Shown here: positions 40,044-49,792 of the stretch, in pieces | Position numbering within the stretch: position 1 is the stretch's first letter | Layout: every line of letters starts with the position of its first letter | NCBI GenBank assembly: GCA_910584365.1 | Contig: CAJUAF010000002.1 | Location: 186,001-250,000 of the forward strand | Direction of reading: 5' to 3' | DNA from: an uncultured Muribaculaceae bacterium | GTDB lineage: Bacteria > Bacteroidota > Bacteroidia > Bacteroidales > Muribaculaceae | DNA: 64,000 bases | The notes under the pieces: generated by a model | What the model was told of the DNA's origin: nothing | Databases searched by the model: none | Seen by the model: only the letters and a program-made list of their open reading frames with translations | Program-made: the position numbers and the translations under genes

Positions 40044-41744
40044 TCAGAACCGGTAACCGATTGTTGCCACGATCTGCGAGCGGTTGTCTGTCAGTTTCGC
40101 CGACGGAGCCGTAGCCCAGGCCAGATCGTAATCTACAAAAGGTGTGAAAGCATTGAAAGTAGCCGTCTGATGTTTGTAAACGTATGCCATGTCAAAATAG
40201 AAACCGCCTGTCTTGTAGCCCAGGCCGAAGGAAACGCTCTGGGTGTCATGGCCGACGGTGTACGACGGATTGAACCCGGCCGTGGAAATGTTCATCGCCG
40301 TTGTATTCTGTCCGGCAGGAACACCGTTGGCCGACTGACTGTTGGCGTTCTCGAATTCAGTCTTGGAGGAAGTGGAGACATAATTGTATCCGGCGCGGAG
40401 GGAGAACTGGGGGGTGACACGGAATTCAGCGCCGACCCTGATTGTGTTGGTTCCCTTGTAATATTTACCGATATTATTGTTGTTGCCGATCATGTCGTCG
40501 CCGTTGGCATTCTTCAGCTTCATGTCGCCATAGGCGTCATACTGGTAGTCTAGGCTGATGATACCGCGGCCGCCGATGACACCGGCCACACCGGCCATAA
40601 ACTTCCAGGGAGTGTTCAGCTTGAAGTTGTAATCATCCCAGGGAGTTTGCTCGCTGCCGCTGAAATTAGGCGAGAAATTGAACGACGTATCCCCGATGCT
40701 TGAAGACGAAAGGGAATAGTAAGTGGGAGTATGGACAGCCACACCGACGCGGAATTCATTGACAGGCTTCACAATGACGCCGACCTTAAAGTTCGCACCC
40801 GTTCCGGAAACCTTTTTGAAAGAATAAAGATCGGAGCGGTTGGCGGTTCCCAGCTGATAGCCGGCCGGAGATGCGGGAACCAGGGCGCGGTCAATCTGCT
40901 CTCCGTAATAATAGCTCTGCTCGAAATCAAGATCGGTTATGCCGACACCGATACCCCAGTAAAGGATGTTCATCACGCTTCCGCCTACGTTGATGTCGTA
41001 TTCGTCTACATGGCCCTTTTCCTGCACAGTGAAGTTTGCGCTTCCCGACGAGGGATTGACGCGGTTGCCCAGACCGTCGACTCCGCCGTGTTGCCACATA
41101 CCGCGGTATTGATCCGTTTCATATATGTGGCCGTTTTCCTCGAACGTCTCGGGATTGATCATTCCGGAATTATAGAAAAGGATACTCATCCAGTCGGGGG
41201 CATCGGCGTCCCAGTTGTCATAGGGGTAAAGCTGTTTCCCGTCGGAGTCGGTTTTCCAGAGCAACGAGGGATCCACGCCGTTGGTAATTCCTGCAATGTA
41301 GTTTGTAAGGGAGGAATTCATCGGACTTAACCCTCCGGTGTAAGTGCGGTTGAAGCGCATCAGCCGGTTGTAGGAAAAGCCCCAGGAAACCGTGTTCTGG
41401 TCATTGTCGCCGAAAGCCATCGTACCGACGTAGCCGGCGTTGTTGACATTGAAGAGCGTCTTGTTCTGGGTATTGTTTCCTCCGTCCCATCCGGTTTTGT
41501 TGGAATTGATGTCAATGCCGAAAGTGATGCCGACATCGCTTCCACGGTATACGCCGATACCCGCCGGATTCTGTCCCAGGGTGGAGAGGTCAGCTCCGAG
41601 AGCGGTAAAGGCGCCTCCCATCGACATGAAGCGGGCGGTTCCTCTAAGCTCTGTCTGCGACAGAGCCATAGCGTCGACTGGACTTTGAGCCGTGGCCATC
41701 GCTGCCGGAAGCAACGCTAAGGCCGGTATGATGAGTTTCTTCAT
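40044..41744 (-). CDS. OmpP1/FadL-like outer-membrane protein
   Basis: The 566-residue barrel starts with the signal peptide MKKLIIPALALLPAAMATAQ and has the FadL-type N-terminal hatch (ELRGTARFMSMGGAFTALGADLSTLGQNPAGIGVY). It continues with aromatic beta strands and closes SQIVATIGYRF, ending on the barrel Phe. Members carry hydrophobic compounds such as fatty acids or aromatics through the outer membrane; the substrate here is unknown. It is 43 bases downstream of the W/Y/G-rich protein gene and probably shares its promoter. Confidence 0.88.
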   Translation of the reverse strand: MKKLIIPALALLPAAMATAQSPVDAMALSQTELRGTARFMSMGGAFTALGADLSTLGQNPAGIGVYRGSDVGITFGIDINSNKTGWDGGNNTQNKTLFNVNNAGYVGTMAFGDNDQNTVSWGFSYNRLMRFNRTYTGGLSPMNSSLTNYIAGITNGVDPSLLWKTDSDGKQLYPYDNWDADAPDWMSILFYNSGMINPETFEENGHIYETDQYRGMWQHGGVDGLGNRVNPSSGSANFTVQEKGHVDEYDINVGGSVMNILYWGIGVGITDLDFEQSYYYGEQIDRALVPASPAGYQLGTANRSDLYSFKKVSGTGANFKVGVIVKPVNEFRVGVAVHTPTYYSLSSSSIGDTSFNFSPNFSGSEQTPWDDYNFKLNTPWKFMAGVAGVIGGRGIISLDYQYDAYGDMKLKNANGDDMIGNNNNIGKYYKGTNTIRVGAEFRVTPQFSLRAGYNYVSTSSKTEFENANSQSANGVPAGQNTTAMNISTAGFNPSYTVGHDTQSVSFGLGYKTGGFYFDMAYVYKHQTATFNAFTPFVDYDLAWATAPSAKLTDNRSQIVATIGYRF

Positions 41745-41787
41745 AATTTACAGAGTTGATACGTGGAGTTAAATAATCGAGTTATAT

Positions 41788-43092
41788 TCAACGGCTTCTG
41801 TGACCGCCGCCACCGCCGGAGCGTCCGCCACCGGAGTAACCGCCCCCTGAACGACCTCCGCCGAAACTGCCCGACGAACGGTTTGAACCGGGATTATAGG
41901 AACCCGACGAACGGTTGGAACCGCTGTTGTAATTATAATTGCTGTTACGCTGGGATTGTCCTGCCCCGAAGTTTCCGCGGTTGCTTCCGGAAGTTGTGCC
42001 GGAGGGACGATAGGAACCGGACGAGGAACTTCCGTAGCGATGGCCCGACGAGGAGCCGGCCGGAGTATAGCCGGAATTGCCGAAATGGGAGTTGCGTCCG
42101 GACGCGGAGCCACCGTAATATCCTCCTGCCGAGGACGAACCACCGTAGGCGGGGGGACGATAGCCGGGTCGCACGGTATTTCCGGCGGAAGTTCCGTAAT
42201 GGCTGTCACGTCCGTAGCTGCCGCGGTTGTTGGAGTATCCGTAGTTCGTGCCTCCGCGCGGACGGTGTCCGGCGGGAGCCGACGGACGGTAATAAGCCCA
42301 TCCTCCACCCCAGTAGCCGGGATAATAATGGGGATAACCCCATCCCCAACCCCAACCCCACGAGGGAGAGGTCCATCCCCAGCTCCAGTTCCAGTAAGGA
42401 TCCCATCCCCAGGAGTAGGGATAATAGTTCCAGTAGTAATTGTTCCAGGAATAGTCAGGCCATCCCCACCCGTTGTAGTAACCGTAGGGATAACCCAATC
42501 CGAAACTGATGCTCAGATTGGAGCTGTTGCTGACGGCTGCATTGTAGCCGGAATTATAACCTTCGCTGTAACCGTTTTCGTATCCGCCGGCATAATTGTA
42601 TTCTCCGTTGTCATACTCGGAAAGTGCCTGCCTGGCTACTCCCGAATTGTCAAAACGTGCGAGATTTCTTGTGGCTGACATATCCTCGAACTCCTGAAGA
42701 GTTATGGAATCAGGAGTCTCGACAGAAGTGGTCGCCGGTGTGCGGCGGTTATATTCGTCGACATCGCGGGTTGAGCCGCCTGTCGGAATATAGGTGTCGG
42801 CGGCGCTATACTGCCCTACGTTGTCCCAGGGGACATAGTCGGCTCCGTCGTAATAATACAGCGCAGAGGGCTGCGCCGTCATTCCGGCGCCGCTCTGTGC
42901 GGCCTGATAAGCGCCGTTGCCATAAGATGGTGCGGCAGGCGCCTTCTTTTCCGTCTTGGGCTTTTTGGGCGCCTTCGAAGCATCGTAATATAAATCGTCA
43001 TCGTAATAACTCTGGGCCGACACGACTCCCGCCGACAGGCAGAAGAGCGCCGAAGCGACCAGAATCCGGGAGGTGTTCTTTAGCATTGTCAT
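41788..43092 (-). CDS. Secreted W/Y/G-rich low-complexity protein
   Basis: The 434-residue protein has a signal peptide (MLKNTSRILVASALFCLSAGVVSAQ) and an N-terminal half with YDDDLYYDASKAPKKPK and ADYVPWDNVGQYSAADTYIP. It then turns into dense aromatic repeats (residues about 190-270, mostly W, Y, G, P, N, S; for example GWGWPDYSWNNYYWNYYP) and a C-terminal third of G/S/R/Y-rich repeats ending GGGGHRSR. It is probably an exported, disordered or amyloid-like surface protein. No enzyme family is visible. Either of two ATGs (43092, 43086) could start it. Confidence 0.75.
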   Translation of the reverse strand: MTMLKNTSRILVASALFCLSAGVVSAQSYYDDDLYYDASKAPKKPKTEKKAPAAPSYGNGAYQAAQSGAGMTAQPSALYYYDGADYVPWDNVGQYSAADTYIPTGGSTRDVDEYNRRTPATTSVETPDSITLQEFEDMSATRNLARFDNSGVARQALSEYDNGEYNYAGGYENGYSEGYNSGYNAAVSNSSNLSISFGLGYPYGYYNGWGWPDYSWNNYYWNYYPYSWGWDPYWNWSWGWTSPSWGWGWGWGYPHYYPGYWGGGWAYYRPSAPAGHRPRGGTNYGYSNNRGSYGRDSHYGTSAGNTVRPGYRPPAYGGSSSAGGYYGGSASGRNSHFGNSGYTPAGSSSGHRYGSSSSGSYRPSGTTSGSNRGNFGAGQSQRNSNYNYNSGSNRSSGSYNPGSNRSSGSFGGGRSGGGYSGGGRSGGGGGHRSR

Positions 43093-43231
43093 GTCTGATA
43101 TCCCTTATCGACTGCGTTCCGCAATCATGTTAGTAAACAGAGGCTTGCCGGAAATCGGATTCCGCTGCACAGCCTTTATAATAAAGACATTTCAGCGGCC
43201 CGGAAGTTTAATCGGTGCCGCGTTATTTTTA

Positions 43232-43263
43232 CAAAGGTAAACAAATCCTTCGGCTACTACAAA
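43232..43263 (-). promoter_or_regulatory. Promoter of the W/Y/G-rich protein and FadL-like operon
   Basis: On the minus strand TTTG (43260-43263), 20 bases and TACCTTTG (43232-43239) lie about 140 bases before the start at 43092. Confidence 0.65.
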
Positions 43264-43268
43264 TAACG

Positions 43269-43312
43269 ACAGCGGGCATGGAGTTAAAAAACTTTAAATC
43301 CATGCCCGCTGT
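43269..43312 (-). terminator. Hairpin, probable terminator after the DUF308 gene
   Basis: ACAGCGGGCATGGA (43269-43282) and TCCATGCCCGCTGT (43299-43312) form a perfect 14-bp stem with a 16-base loop, 91 bases after the DUF308 stop and before the next promoter. No strong T-run follows, so a different structural role is possible. The rest of the 43,093-43,402 gap shows nothing else. Confidence 0.5.
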
Positions 43313-43402
43313 TATCCGCCTTTAGCGGTGTGTCTTTCGGCAATCGCCTTTTCGTTTATCTGATTGGCAAACGGACCATCGGAATATCCCTCTCAAGCGG
43401 CG

Positions 43403-43957
43403 TCAGTTCTGTTTTGCCGGCTTCATGTCGTAGGAAGTCATCGCGATGGTGAATCCCCAGTAGATGAAGGAAAGAGCGGTCAGGAACGATACCATCATCA
43501 TGTTCTGCAGCCAGCCGGCTTCAAGGAAGAAGAAACCGATGAGCAGGAGCAGGATGCCGTTGATGAGATACATCCACCAGTAGGAGTTATGACGTCCGGA
43601 TACTGATGCGATAATCGAGGCTATGCCCCAGAAGATGAATACAATCGCAAGGAAATACGGGAAGACGATTTCGGAGAGGATGACCGATCTTACAAGCATA
43701 AAGCCGACGAACATATCGATGACACCTCCGGCTATCCACCATCCCCATCCGCGGGGCCGATTGACTCCGGCGGCCACGCAGAGCTGGACGATACCGACCA
43801 GGACGAGGAGCCATCCGAAAATCTGAGATGCTACGGCGAATCCGGCTGCCGGCCAGAACCAGTATGCGAAGCCGCCCAGGACTAAGAGAATCCCTACGAT
43901 GAGGACAATCCACCAATTCTTGGTCTGTCCCCAGAAATTAATTGATAAGGCTTTCAT
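43403..43957 (-). CDS. DUF308-family (HdeD-like) membrane protein
   Basis: The 184-residue protein has about six membrane helices (WWIVLIVGILLVLGGFAYWF; QIFGWLLVLVGIVQLCVAAG; YFLAIVFIFWGIASIIASV; YLINGILLLLIGFFFLEAG; SFLTALSFIYWGFTIAMTS), the DUF308/HdeD pattern. Acid-resistance HdeD is the known relative, but function here is unknown. The ATG at 43957 starts MKALSINFWGQTKNW; the longer frame has no such start. It is divergent from mutS2. Confidence 0.85.
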   Translation of the reverse strand: MKALSINFWGQTKNWWIVLIVGILLVLGGFAYWFWPAAGFAVASQIFGWLLVLVGIVQLCVAAGVNRPRGWGWWIAGGVIDMFVGFMLVRSVILSEIVFPYFLAIVFIFWGIASIIASVSGRHNSYWWMYLINGILLLLIGFFFLEAGWLQNMMMVSFLTALSFIYWGFTIAMTSYDMKPAKQN

Positions 43958-44030
43958 AATAATATGGATTTTGAAACAGTTATTGACCTTTTTGCTTTGT
44001 GATATTATAACAAGTCTTAAACCTAAATGG

Positions 44031-44061
44031 TTGGAGATGTCCGGCGAAATTCGTAATTTTG
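44031..44061 (+). promoter_or_regulatory. Promoter of mutS2
   Basis: TTGG (44031-44034), 19 bases and TAATTTTG (44054-44061) precede the ATG at 44074 by 12 bases, so the leader is very short. Confidence 0.6.
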
Positions 44062-44073
44062 CCATAAAAATTT

Positions 44074-46548
44074 ATGATATATCCTGACACCTTTGAATAT
44101 AAGACAGGCTTTTCGGCGGTAAGAAAACGGCTGACAGAGCTATGTTCCTCTCCCGCAGGGGAAAGGGCTGTGGCGCAGATGACGTTCATGACCACCTATG
44201 ACGGAATCTCCTCCGCATTGCGTTCGGTTGATGAAATGAAGAACGCGCTCGCGCCGGAAACGGGATTTTCGCTTGGAGTCATTCCCGAGATTGCCGACCT
44301 GCTTGCGCGCGCCCGTGTGCAGGGTGCATTCCTGACGTCTGCCGAATTTCTGTCGGTTTCCAGGAGTCTCAATACCGCGCGGGAAGTCAGCGCCTTTTTC
44401 TGTTCCCGCGATTCTGAGGAGGACGCGAGCGCCTCTCTACCCTATCCGGAAATCAGCGCGATGGCCTCGCGCCTTCAGCCATTGCCCTCTCTGGCGCGGG
44501 AGATGGAGAAAATCATCGACCCTTACGGCAATGTCCGCGATAACGCGTCGCCTGAACTGTCCTCGATTCGTGCCGAACTGCGCCGCATTTCGGGAACCGC
44601 CAATGCTATCCTGCGCCGTATAATGGCCAAAGCCGTCGAAGAAGGTGTGCTGGAAGCCGACGCATCCCCTTCGGTGCGGGACGGGCGCCTTGTATTGCCA
44701 GTTCCGCCGATGAACAAACGGAAAATTCCCGGAATCGTCCATGACCAGTCTGCTTCCGGTAAAACATATTTCATCGAGCCGGCCGAAGTTGTGGAAGTCA
44801 ACAACCGCCAGCGTCAGCTACAGCTTGACGAACAGCGCGAAATAGCCCGTATTCTGACTGCTCTGACCACTCTGCTCCGTCCCGATATTCCCTCCCTTCT
44901 CGAAAACAGTGAGGTGCTTGGCTGGTTCGATTTCGTCCGCGCGAAAGCTCTGTATGCCATCGAGACGGGGGGTAACCTTCCCCGTCTTGCCGAGGGGCCC
45001 GAACTGGAATGGTATCATGCCGTCCATCCTGTCCTTTTCCTTTCACTCAAGGCCAAAGGGAAGGAAACAGTCCCACTTGACATACGTCTGACTCCCAAAG
45101 ACCGGATACTGGTTATCTCCGGACCTAATGCCGGAGGAAAATCAGTATGCCTGAAAACGGTTGGGGTTCTCCAGTACATGGCCCAATGCGGAGTATTACC
45201 CCCTCTTTACGAGAACTCGCGCATGGGTATATTCGAGGATCTTTTTATAGACATAGGGGACGATCAGTCGATTCTCGACGATCTTTCCACCTACTCTTCC
45301 CACCTGTCCCACATGAAGCAGTTCATAAAAATGGGCCGTGATACCTCCCTGATGCTCATCGACGAGTTCGGAGCAGGCACGGAGCCGCAGATCGGCGGGG
45401 CCATAGCTCAGGCTATTCTCGCCGAACTCAACGGGAAAGGAATGTGGGGAGTCATAACCACCCATTTTCAGAATCTGAAACTTTTTGCCCGCGATACCGA
45501 AGGACTGATTAACGGGTCGATGCTGTATGACCGCCAGCATCTGCGCCCGCTGTTCCGCCTGGCCATCGGCTCTCCCGGGAGCAGTTTTGCGCTGGAAATC
45601 GCCCGCACCGCCGGATTGCCGCAGCAGGTTATCGAGTCGGCCCGCGAAATAGCGGGGTCGGATTATGTCAATCTCGACAAGTATCTGCTCGACATAGCCC
45701 GCGACCGGCGCTATTGGGAGAACAAGCGTCTGGAAATCCGTAAGAAGGAAAAACAGCTCGAACAGACGCTGGCCGGATACGAGGAAGACGCCGAAAAACT
45801 TCGCACCCAACGTCGGGAGATTATCGCCGAGGCGAGGGACGAGGCCCGCAAAATCCTCGATTCATCCAATGCGGCCATAGAGCGCACCATCCGGGAAATC
45901 CGGGAATCGCAGGCAGACAAGGAACGTACACGCCAGGCCCGCGAGAAACTTTCCAAAGAGAAACAGGAACTCTCGGCCTCCCACGCCGGAAAAGCTGAAA
46001 AGGGTAACCGGCTTCTCGACAAGGCACCGGCCCGCAAGCAGCCTCAGCAGTCCCGACCGACGGTTTCTTCCGAGAAACAGCGTCCTCTGGAAGCAGGCGA
46101 TTTCGTCAAACTTGACGGAGGTGGTACAGTGGGCACCATCCTGGAGATTGCGGGCAACAATGCCGTATGCTCTTTCGGGATGCTGAAGACAACAGTCAAG
46201 GTTGCCCGTCTGACCCGTACAATCGCCAAGCCTCAGAGCGGAGCCCGGTCGGCCTCTTTCCTGAGCCGTTCCACCACGGATTCACTGCGCGACCGCCAGC
46301 TTTCGTTTAAACCGGAAATCGATGTCCGCGGCATGAGAGCCGACGAAGCCCTCCAGGCCGTCACATATTTTATGGATGACGCAATCCAGTTCCAGCAGTC
46401 CCCTGTCAGAATTCTCCACGGCACGGGTACCGGCGCACTGCGTCAGGCAATACGCCAGAACCTCGAGACTTTGCCCGGCGTAGTCTCCTATGCCGATGAA
46501 GATGTCCGTTTCGGAGGAGCCGGCATTACGGTTGTAAACCTGCGGTGA
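44074..46548 (+). CDS. mutS2: Endonuclease MutS2
   Basis: The 824-residue protein lacks the MutS mismatch-reading N-terminus and has the MutS core with P-loop GPNAGGKS (350-357) and Walker B SLMLIDEFGAGTEP (near 427-440). A charged coiled region follows, then a C-terminal Smr nuclease domain from about 749 (IDVRGMRADEAL; ILHGTGTGALRQAI). In other bacteria it restrains recombination or rescues collided ribosomes. Domain order and length are typical. It converges with the TonB-dependent receptor gene, with only 5 bases between. Confidence 0.96.
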   Translation: MIYPDTFEYKTGFSAVRKRLTELCSSPAGERAVAQMTFMTTYDGISSALRSVDEMKNALAPETGFSLGVIPEIADLLARARVQGAFLTSAEFLSVSRSLNTAREVSAFFCSRDSEEDASASLPYPEISAMASRLQPLPSLAREMEKIIDPYGNVRDNASPELSSIRAELRRISGTANAILRRIMAKAVEEGVLEADASPSVRDGRLVLPVPPMNKRKIPGIVHDQSASGKTYFIEPAEVVEVNNRQRQLQLDEQREIARILTALTTLLRPDIPSLLENSEVLGWFDFVRAKALYAIETGGNLPRLAEGPELEWYHAVHPVLFLSLKAKGKETVPLDIRLTPKDRILVISGPNAGGKSVCLKTVGVLQYMAQCGVLPPLYENSRMGIFEDLFIDIGDDQSILDDLSTYSSHLSHMKQFIKMGRDTSLMLIDEFGAGTEPQIGGAIAQAILAELNGKGMWGVITTHFQNLKLFARDTEGLINGSMLYDRQHLRPLFRLAIGSPGSSFALEIARTAGLPQQVIESAREIAGSDYVNLDKYLLDIARDRRYWENKRLEIRKKEKQLEQTLAGYEEDAEKLRTQRREIIAEARDEARKILDSSNAAIERTIREIRESQADKERTRQAREKLSKEKQELSASHAGKAEKGNRLLDKAPARKQPQQSRPTVSSEKQRPLEAGDFVKLDGGGTVGTILEIAGNNAVCSFGMLKTTVKVARLTRTIAKPQSGARSASFLSRSTTDSLRDRQLSFKPEIDVRGMRADEALQAVTYFMDDAIQFQQSPVRILHGTGTGALRQAIRQNLETLPGVVSYADEDVRFGGAGITVVNLR

Positions 46549-46553
46549 CGTCA

Positions 46554-48635
46554 TCAGAGGCGCCGGAGTTCAGATTCGGCTGCGGAATTCCCTTTGTAAT
46601 TGCTTTTGCGGGGATGGAATCGCCAGGTAAGCGACAGCGAGATGCCCCGCCGGTCGTAAGTCTGCGTCTTACGCATGAATACTCCGCAGGTATTCATTGT
46701 CCAGTCATTGTTCGCTGTATTGAAGATATCCGTGGCCGACAGTTTTAGCTGAAGGGCTTTGTTGAAGAAAGATCTGGCAACGGATGCGTCCATGGTGAAC
46801 CAGGTGGCGCCGAACCGGTTGGTGTGAATGTCGCCTGAGGTCTGTCCGCTCATGTTCACAGTAATCAATATCTCGTATGGCAATGACAGCGTATTCATAA
46901 AATAATAGGAGAAGATCGGTCGGTTATAGGATGTCCCGTAAAGTTCGAGCCACTGTTTATGTGCCCCGAGTGTGATCTCCGGGTTCCAGGCGCGTATGCG
47001 TCTGCCCCAGATAAGATAAAAGTCCAGTGAAGATACATCCATATTGACTGGCTGGAGAAGCAATTGCAGGTTATCGGCCGGATAGAGGCGCTTTACGGAA
47101 CCATACGTATCTATGCTCCGGGTAAAATCCCCCTGAACCATGAAGTCGCCGTACATTCCGAAAATCTGGAAGTTATGGAAATGTTCGTCCTTAAGTGTGG
47201 GATTGCCACCTTCGATTTCGTGGCGTCCCACATAATAGAGGCTTCCGGTCAGCTGGGCATACGGAGGTCTCAGGGTCGCGGTCTTGTAGCTTAAACTTAT
47301 CCTGGCTTTTTCACTAAAGGAATATCCGACCGAGAGATCCGGCGTCAGAAGATTGTCCGTGCGACTCAGACCTGGATCCTTGAGTCCGTCGGTCTTGAAT
47401 AGAAAATCCGTATATTCATATCTCAGACCGGCTGAGAGATCCAGATTGCCGAACGTGCGCGTCCAGGACGCGAAAGCGGCCGCCGAGACCTGACGGACAT
47501 CCGTCAGCGAAGACGGGATATAGCTGCTGATGGCCTGATTCAGCATCCTGTAATCGAGACTTGTACTGGTGTACGAATCCTGCGTCCCTACCGTAAATTC
47601 ACCTCCCAAGAGCGGAAATTCCATATAAAGTTTCCCGGCCCAAAGGGAAGAATTACGGGTGTCGGCCGAATTCACATTGTCGACCGTTCCGGAAGGATAA
47701 GTCGTGGCGACATCGCTGTCGGTATGGGAATTACGGTAATCCCCGTCGAAATGAAGCAGGTATTTTTCGCTGAAAAGGCTTTCCCAGTACAGAGAGACAA
47801 GATGAGACCTGGAGCTGATCGAGCGCGTGATATCGTGTTGCAGCGGGGATTCCGTATTCAACCATTCAGTGCCGTGGTTTGAAAAATCCCCCTTCTCCGG
47901 ATTGAAGCGGTAATAGGCTCCGAACGAGTGAGGCCCGGAGGTATAATTTAAGCCTCCTTTCAGTGTACCCGTCGTGGCAGGATATGAATTATGCTGCGAA
48001 CCTCCGACTGAAGTTTTCTCCCCGTCATAGACCAGGGTGTTTATTGTCTTCCCCTTTATCAGACTGTTATTGCGGGCAACAGTGCCGGCGAAGAAAAAAT
48101 CCCAGGGTCCGTGGCGATAATTCAGATCGAGCAATTCGTTTGCCGACCATTTACGCCTGGCCGTCACTTCTCCTCTCTCCAGAACGGATAATCCTTCGGC
48201 AAAATTGTGTCGGGTGGTGATCCGGATTACCGCATCCGTAGTACTGGCATATTTCGCTCCGGGAGCCATGACAAGCTCCACTTTCCGGATATTGTCTGAG
48301 CGCAACTGAATAAGTTCTTCCCCCTCGCGCATAGGGCGTCCGTCAATAAAAATCTCGGTCGTCCCTTTTCCCTGCACAGATACGGCGTTATCTTCCACCT
48401 TTATCAGGGGGAGCTGTGAAAGGACATCCAGGGCCGTCCCGAGATTCTGTAAGGCAGAACCGGAGATGGTGGAAACAAGGGTATTTCCCCGGAGAGTCGT
48501 CACAGGATTGTTGGCTGTAACCACGATTTCCTGTAACTGGCACTCGAGAGAATCTGTAGGTTCTGTCCGGTCCTGTGCCGCAGCGGGAAGTACTAAAAAG
48601 AGAATCGCAAGCGTGATAAAAACTTTTCGCATCAT
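46554..48635 (-). CDS. TonB-dependent receptor, outer-membrane beta-barrel family
   Basis: The 693-residue receptor has a signal peptide (MMRKVFITLAILFLVLPAAAQ), a TonB-box-like segment (LQEIVVTAN), a plug domain (NLGTALDVLSQLPLIKVEDNAVSVQGKGTTEIFIDGRPM) and a large barrel of the type found in Bacteroidetes receptors without a carboxypeptidase-like domain. It imports a large or scarce substrate, such as a siderophore or peptide, using proton-motive force through TonB. No substrate-binding lipoprotein of the SusD kind is adjacent. Two adjacent ATGs can start it. Confidence 0.9.
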   Translation of the reverse strand: MMRKVFITLAILFLVLPAAAQDRTEPTDSLECQLQEIVVTANNPVTTLRGNTLVSTISGSALQNLGTALDVLSQLPLIKVEDNAVSVQGKGTTEIFIDGRPMREGEELIQLRSDNIRKVELVMAPGAKYASTTDAVIRITTRHNFAEGLSVLERGEVTARRKWSANELLDLNYRHGPWDFFFAGTVARNNSLIKGKTINTLVYDGEKTSVGGSQHNSYPATTGTLKGGLNYTSGPHSFGAYYRFNPEKGDFSNHGTEWLNTESPLQHDITRSISSRSHLVSLYWESLFSEKYLLHFDGDYRNSHTDSDVATTYPSGTVDNVNSADTRNSSLWAGKLYMEFPLLGGEFTVGTQDSYTSTSLDYRMLNQAISSYIPSSLTDVRQVSAAAFASWTRTFGNLDLSAGLRYEYTDFLFKTDGLKDPGLSRTDNLLTPDLSVGYSFSEKARISLSYKTATLRPPYAQLTGSLYYVGRHEIEGGNPTLKDEHFHNFQIFGMYGDFMVQGDFTRSIDTYGSVKRLYPADNLQLLLQPVNMDVSSLDFYLIWGRRIRAWNPEITLGAHKQWLELYGTSYNRPIFSYYFMNTLSLPYEILITVNMSGQTSGDIHTNRFGATWFTMDASVARSFFNKALQLKLSATDIFNTANNDWTMNTCGVFMRKTQTYDRRGISLSLTWRFHPRKSNYKGNSAAESELRRL

Positions 48636-48661
48636 GATAATAATTGATTTATTTTCTGATG

Positions 48662-48694
48662 CAAAGTTACTGCCGATTCCGGTTGCGATCCAAA
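48662..48694 (-). promoter_or_regulatory. Promoter of the TonB-dependent receptor gene
   Basis: On the minus strand TTTG (48691-48694), 21 bases and TAACTTTG (48662-48669) lie 27 bases before the start codon at 48635. Confidence 0.65.
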
Positions 48695-48785
48695 TAAATA
48701 GTCTGACTGCGGTACTTATATGTGACTAATAGTCAGCGATTTATGTTTTGACCAACTGATAAAGTCTGACCGGATGCGGGAATCT

Positions 48786-49775
48786 TCAGAAAACCGACAT
48801 GAACAGTGACGTCGACGGAAATCCGGCGCTCTGAATGCGTGCTTTCAGACGGGATTTCCGTTTATAGACCACGTTCATATTTTCTCCTATCAGCAACGCG
48901 ATTGTGCGGTTTGAAAGATTGCAGGCAAGATAGATCATCATCCTGTAATCTTCCGGCTTGATTTCCGGCCACTGTTCTTTTAATTGCCGGAGGAGACCGT
49001 CGCGACAGTCGTTGACACACTTCTCCATCTCTACGAAGATTCCGTCATCGGATTTCAGTTCCTCGATCCGGAGTTTAACAGCCTCGGCGATCGCCTTACG
49101 TTCCGTCTTCGTTCCCTGGGATTCATAATAAGTGCCACAAAGTTCATCGATGATGCGGAATCGGTTGCTGAGAACATCAGCAAGTTTGGAATGAAGGGCC
49201 GAACACTCCGAGCGGTGATGTGTCAATCCGTCCCTGAGCCCGGATGCTTCGGCAATAAGGGCTTCGTTTTGCGCATCTTTCAGTTTCAGTTTATAGCGCT
49301 GTACGGAAATGACCGAGAGGGTGACAATCAGCAGAAACAGTCCTCCGAGAAGATACTGGCGCTGACGCTCACGGGCTTTGTAAAGCATGAATTCCTTCTC
49401 TTTCTGAATATACAGCGCGGAAGCCAGTTCATCCCTTTCTCCGGAAGCTATCATCGTCTTCAGTCTGACAGCCTGTTCCAGTTCTGCAGAACGGTTTTCG
49501 CGGCCGTAATAGTCTATCGCGATATTGATAATAGTGTCGGTCGGAGCGGTTATGCGGTTGGCGACCATAGCTTCGGAATACAACAAAGCCCATCGGGCCA
49601 TAGTCGCGGAATCCCCGAATTCGGCCACATCATATCGGTTGAGCCGTTCCATTGCCTCGGCCGGAGCCGACGGAATCAACGCCTCGGCTTCATCGAGTCC
49701 GCGGTCATGCCCCTTATCGGGAGAGGAACATCCCGCAATCAGCAGCACAAGAAATAGGAACAACAGACTTCTCAT
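48786..49775 (-). CDS. Lipoprotein-type membrane regulator with C-terminal HTH
   Basis: The 329-residue protein has a lipoprotein signal (FLFLVLLIAGCSSPDKG), a short helical repeat region (about 20-115), a membrane helix (QYLLGGLFLLIVTLSVISV, about 135-155), then a coiled coil. A C-terminal LuxR-like HTH follows (IKPEDYRMMIYLACNLSNRTIALLIGENMNVVYKRKSRLKARI). This combination of a periplasmic TPR-like sensor, membrane span and cytoplasmic HTH is frequent in Bacteroidales. It could regulate the adjacent TonB-dependent receptor; that is inferred from position only. Confidence 0.8.
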   Translation of the reverse strand: MRSLLFLFLVLLIAGCSSPDKGHDRGLDEAEALIPSAPAEAMERLNRYDVAEFGDSATMARWALLYSEAMVANRITAPTDTIINIAIDYYGRENRSAELEQAVRLKTMIASGERDELASALYIQKEKEFMLYKARERQRQYLLGGLFLLIVTLSVISVQRYKLKLKDAQNEALIAEASGLRDGLTHHRSECSALHSKLADVLSNRFRIIDELCGTYYESQGTKTERKAIAEAVKLRIEELKSDDGIFVEMEKCVNDCRDGLLRQLKEQWPEIKPEDYRMMIYLACNLSNRTIALLIGENMNVVYKRKSRLKARIQSAGFPSTSLFMSVF

Positions 49776-49792
49776 AAATCCGGCGTTTACTC

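Noticed and set aside
41839..42680. Repetitive DNA considered as a CRISPR or tandem-repeat array
   Set aside because: The repeats are in frame within a low-complexity protein gene; there are no regular spacers.
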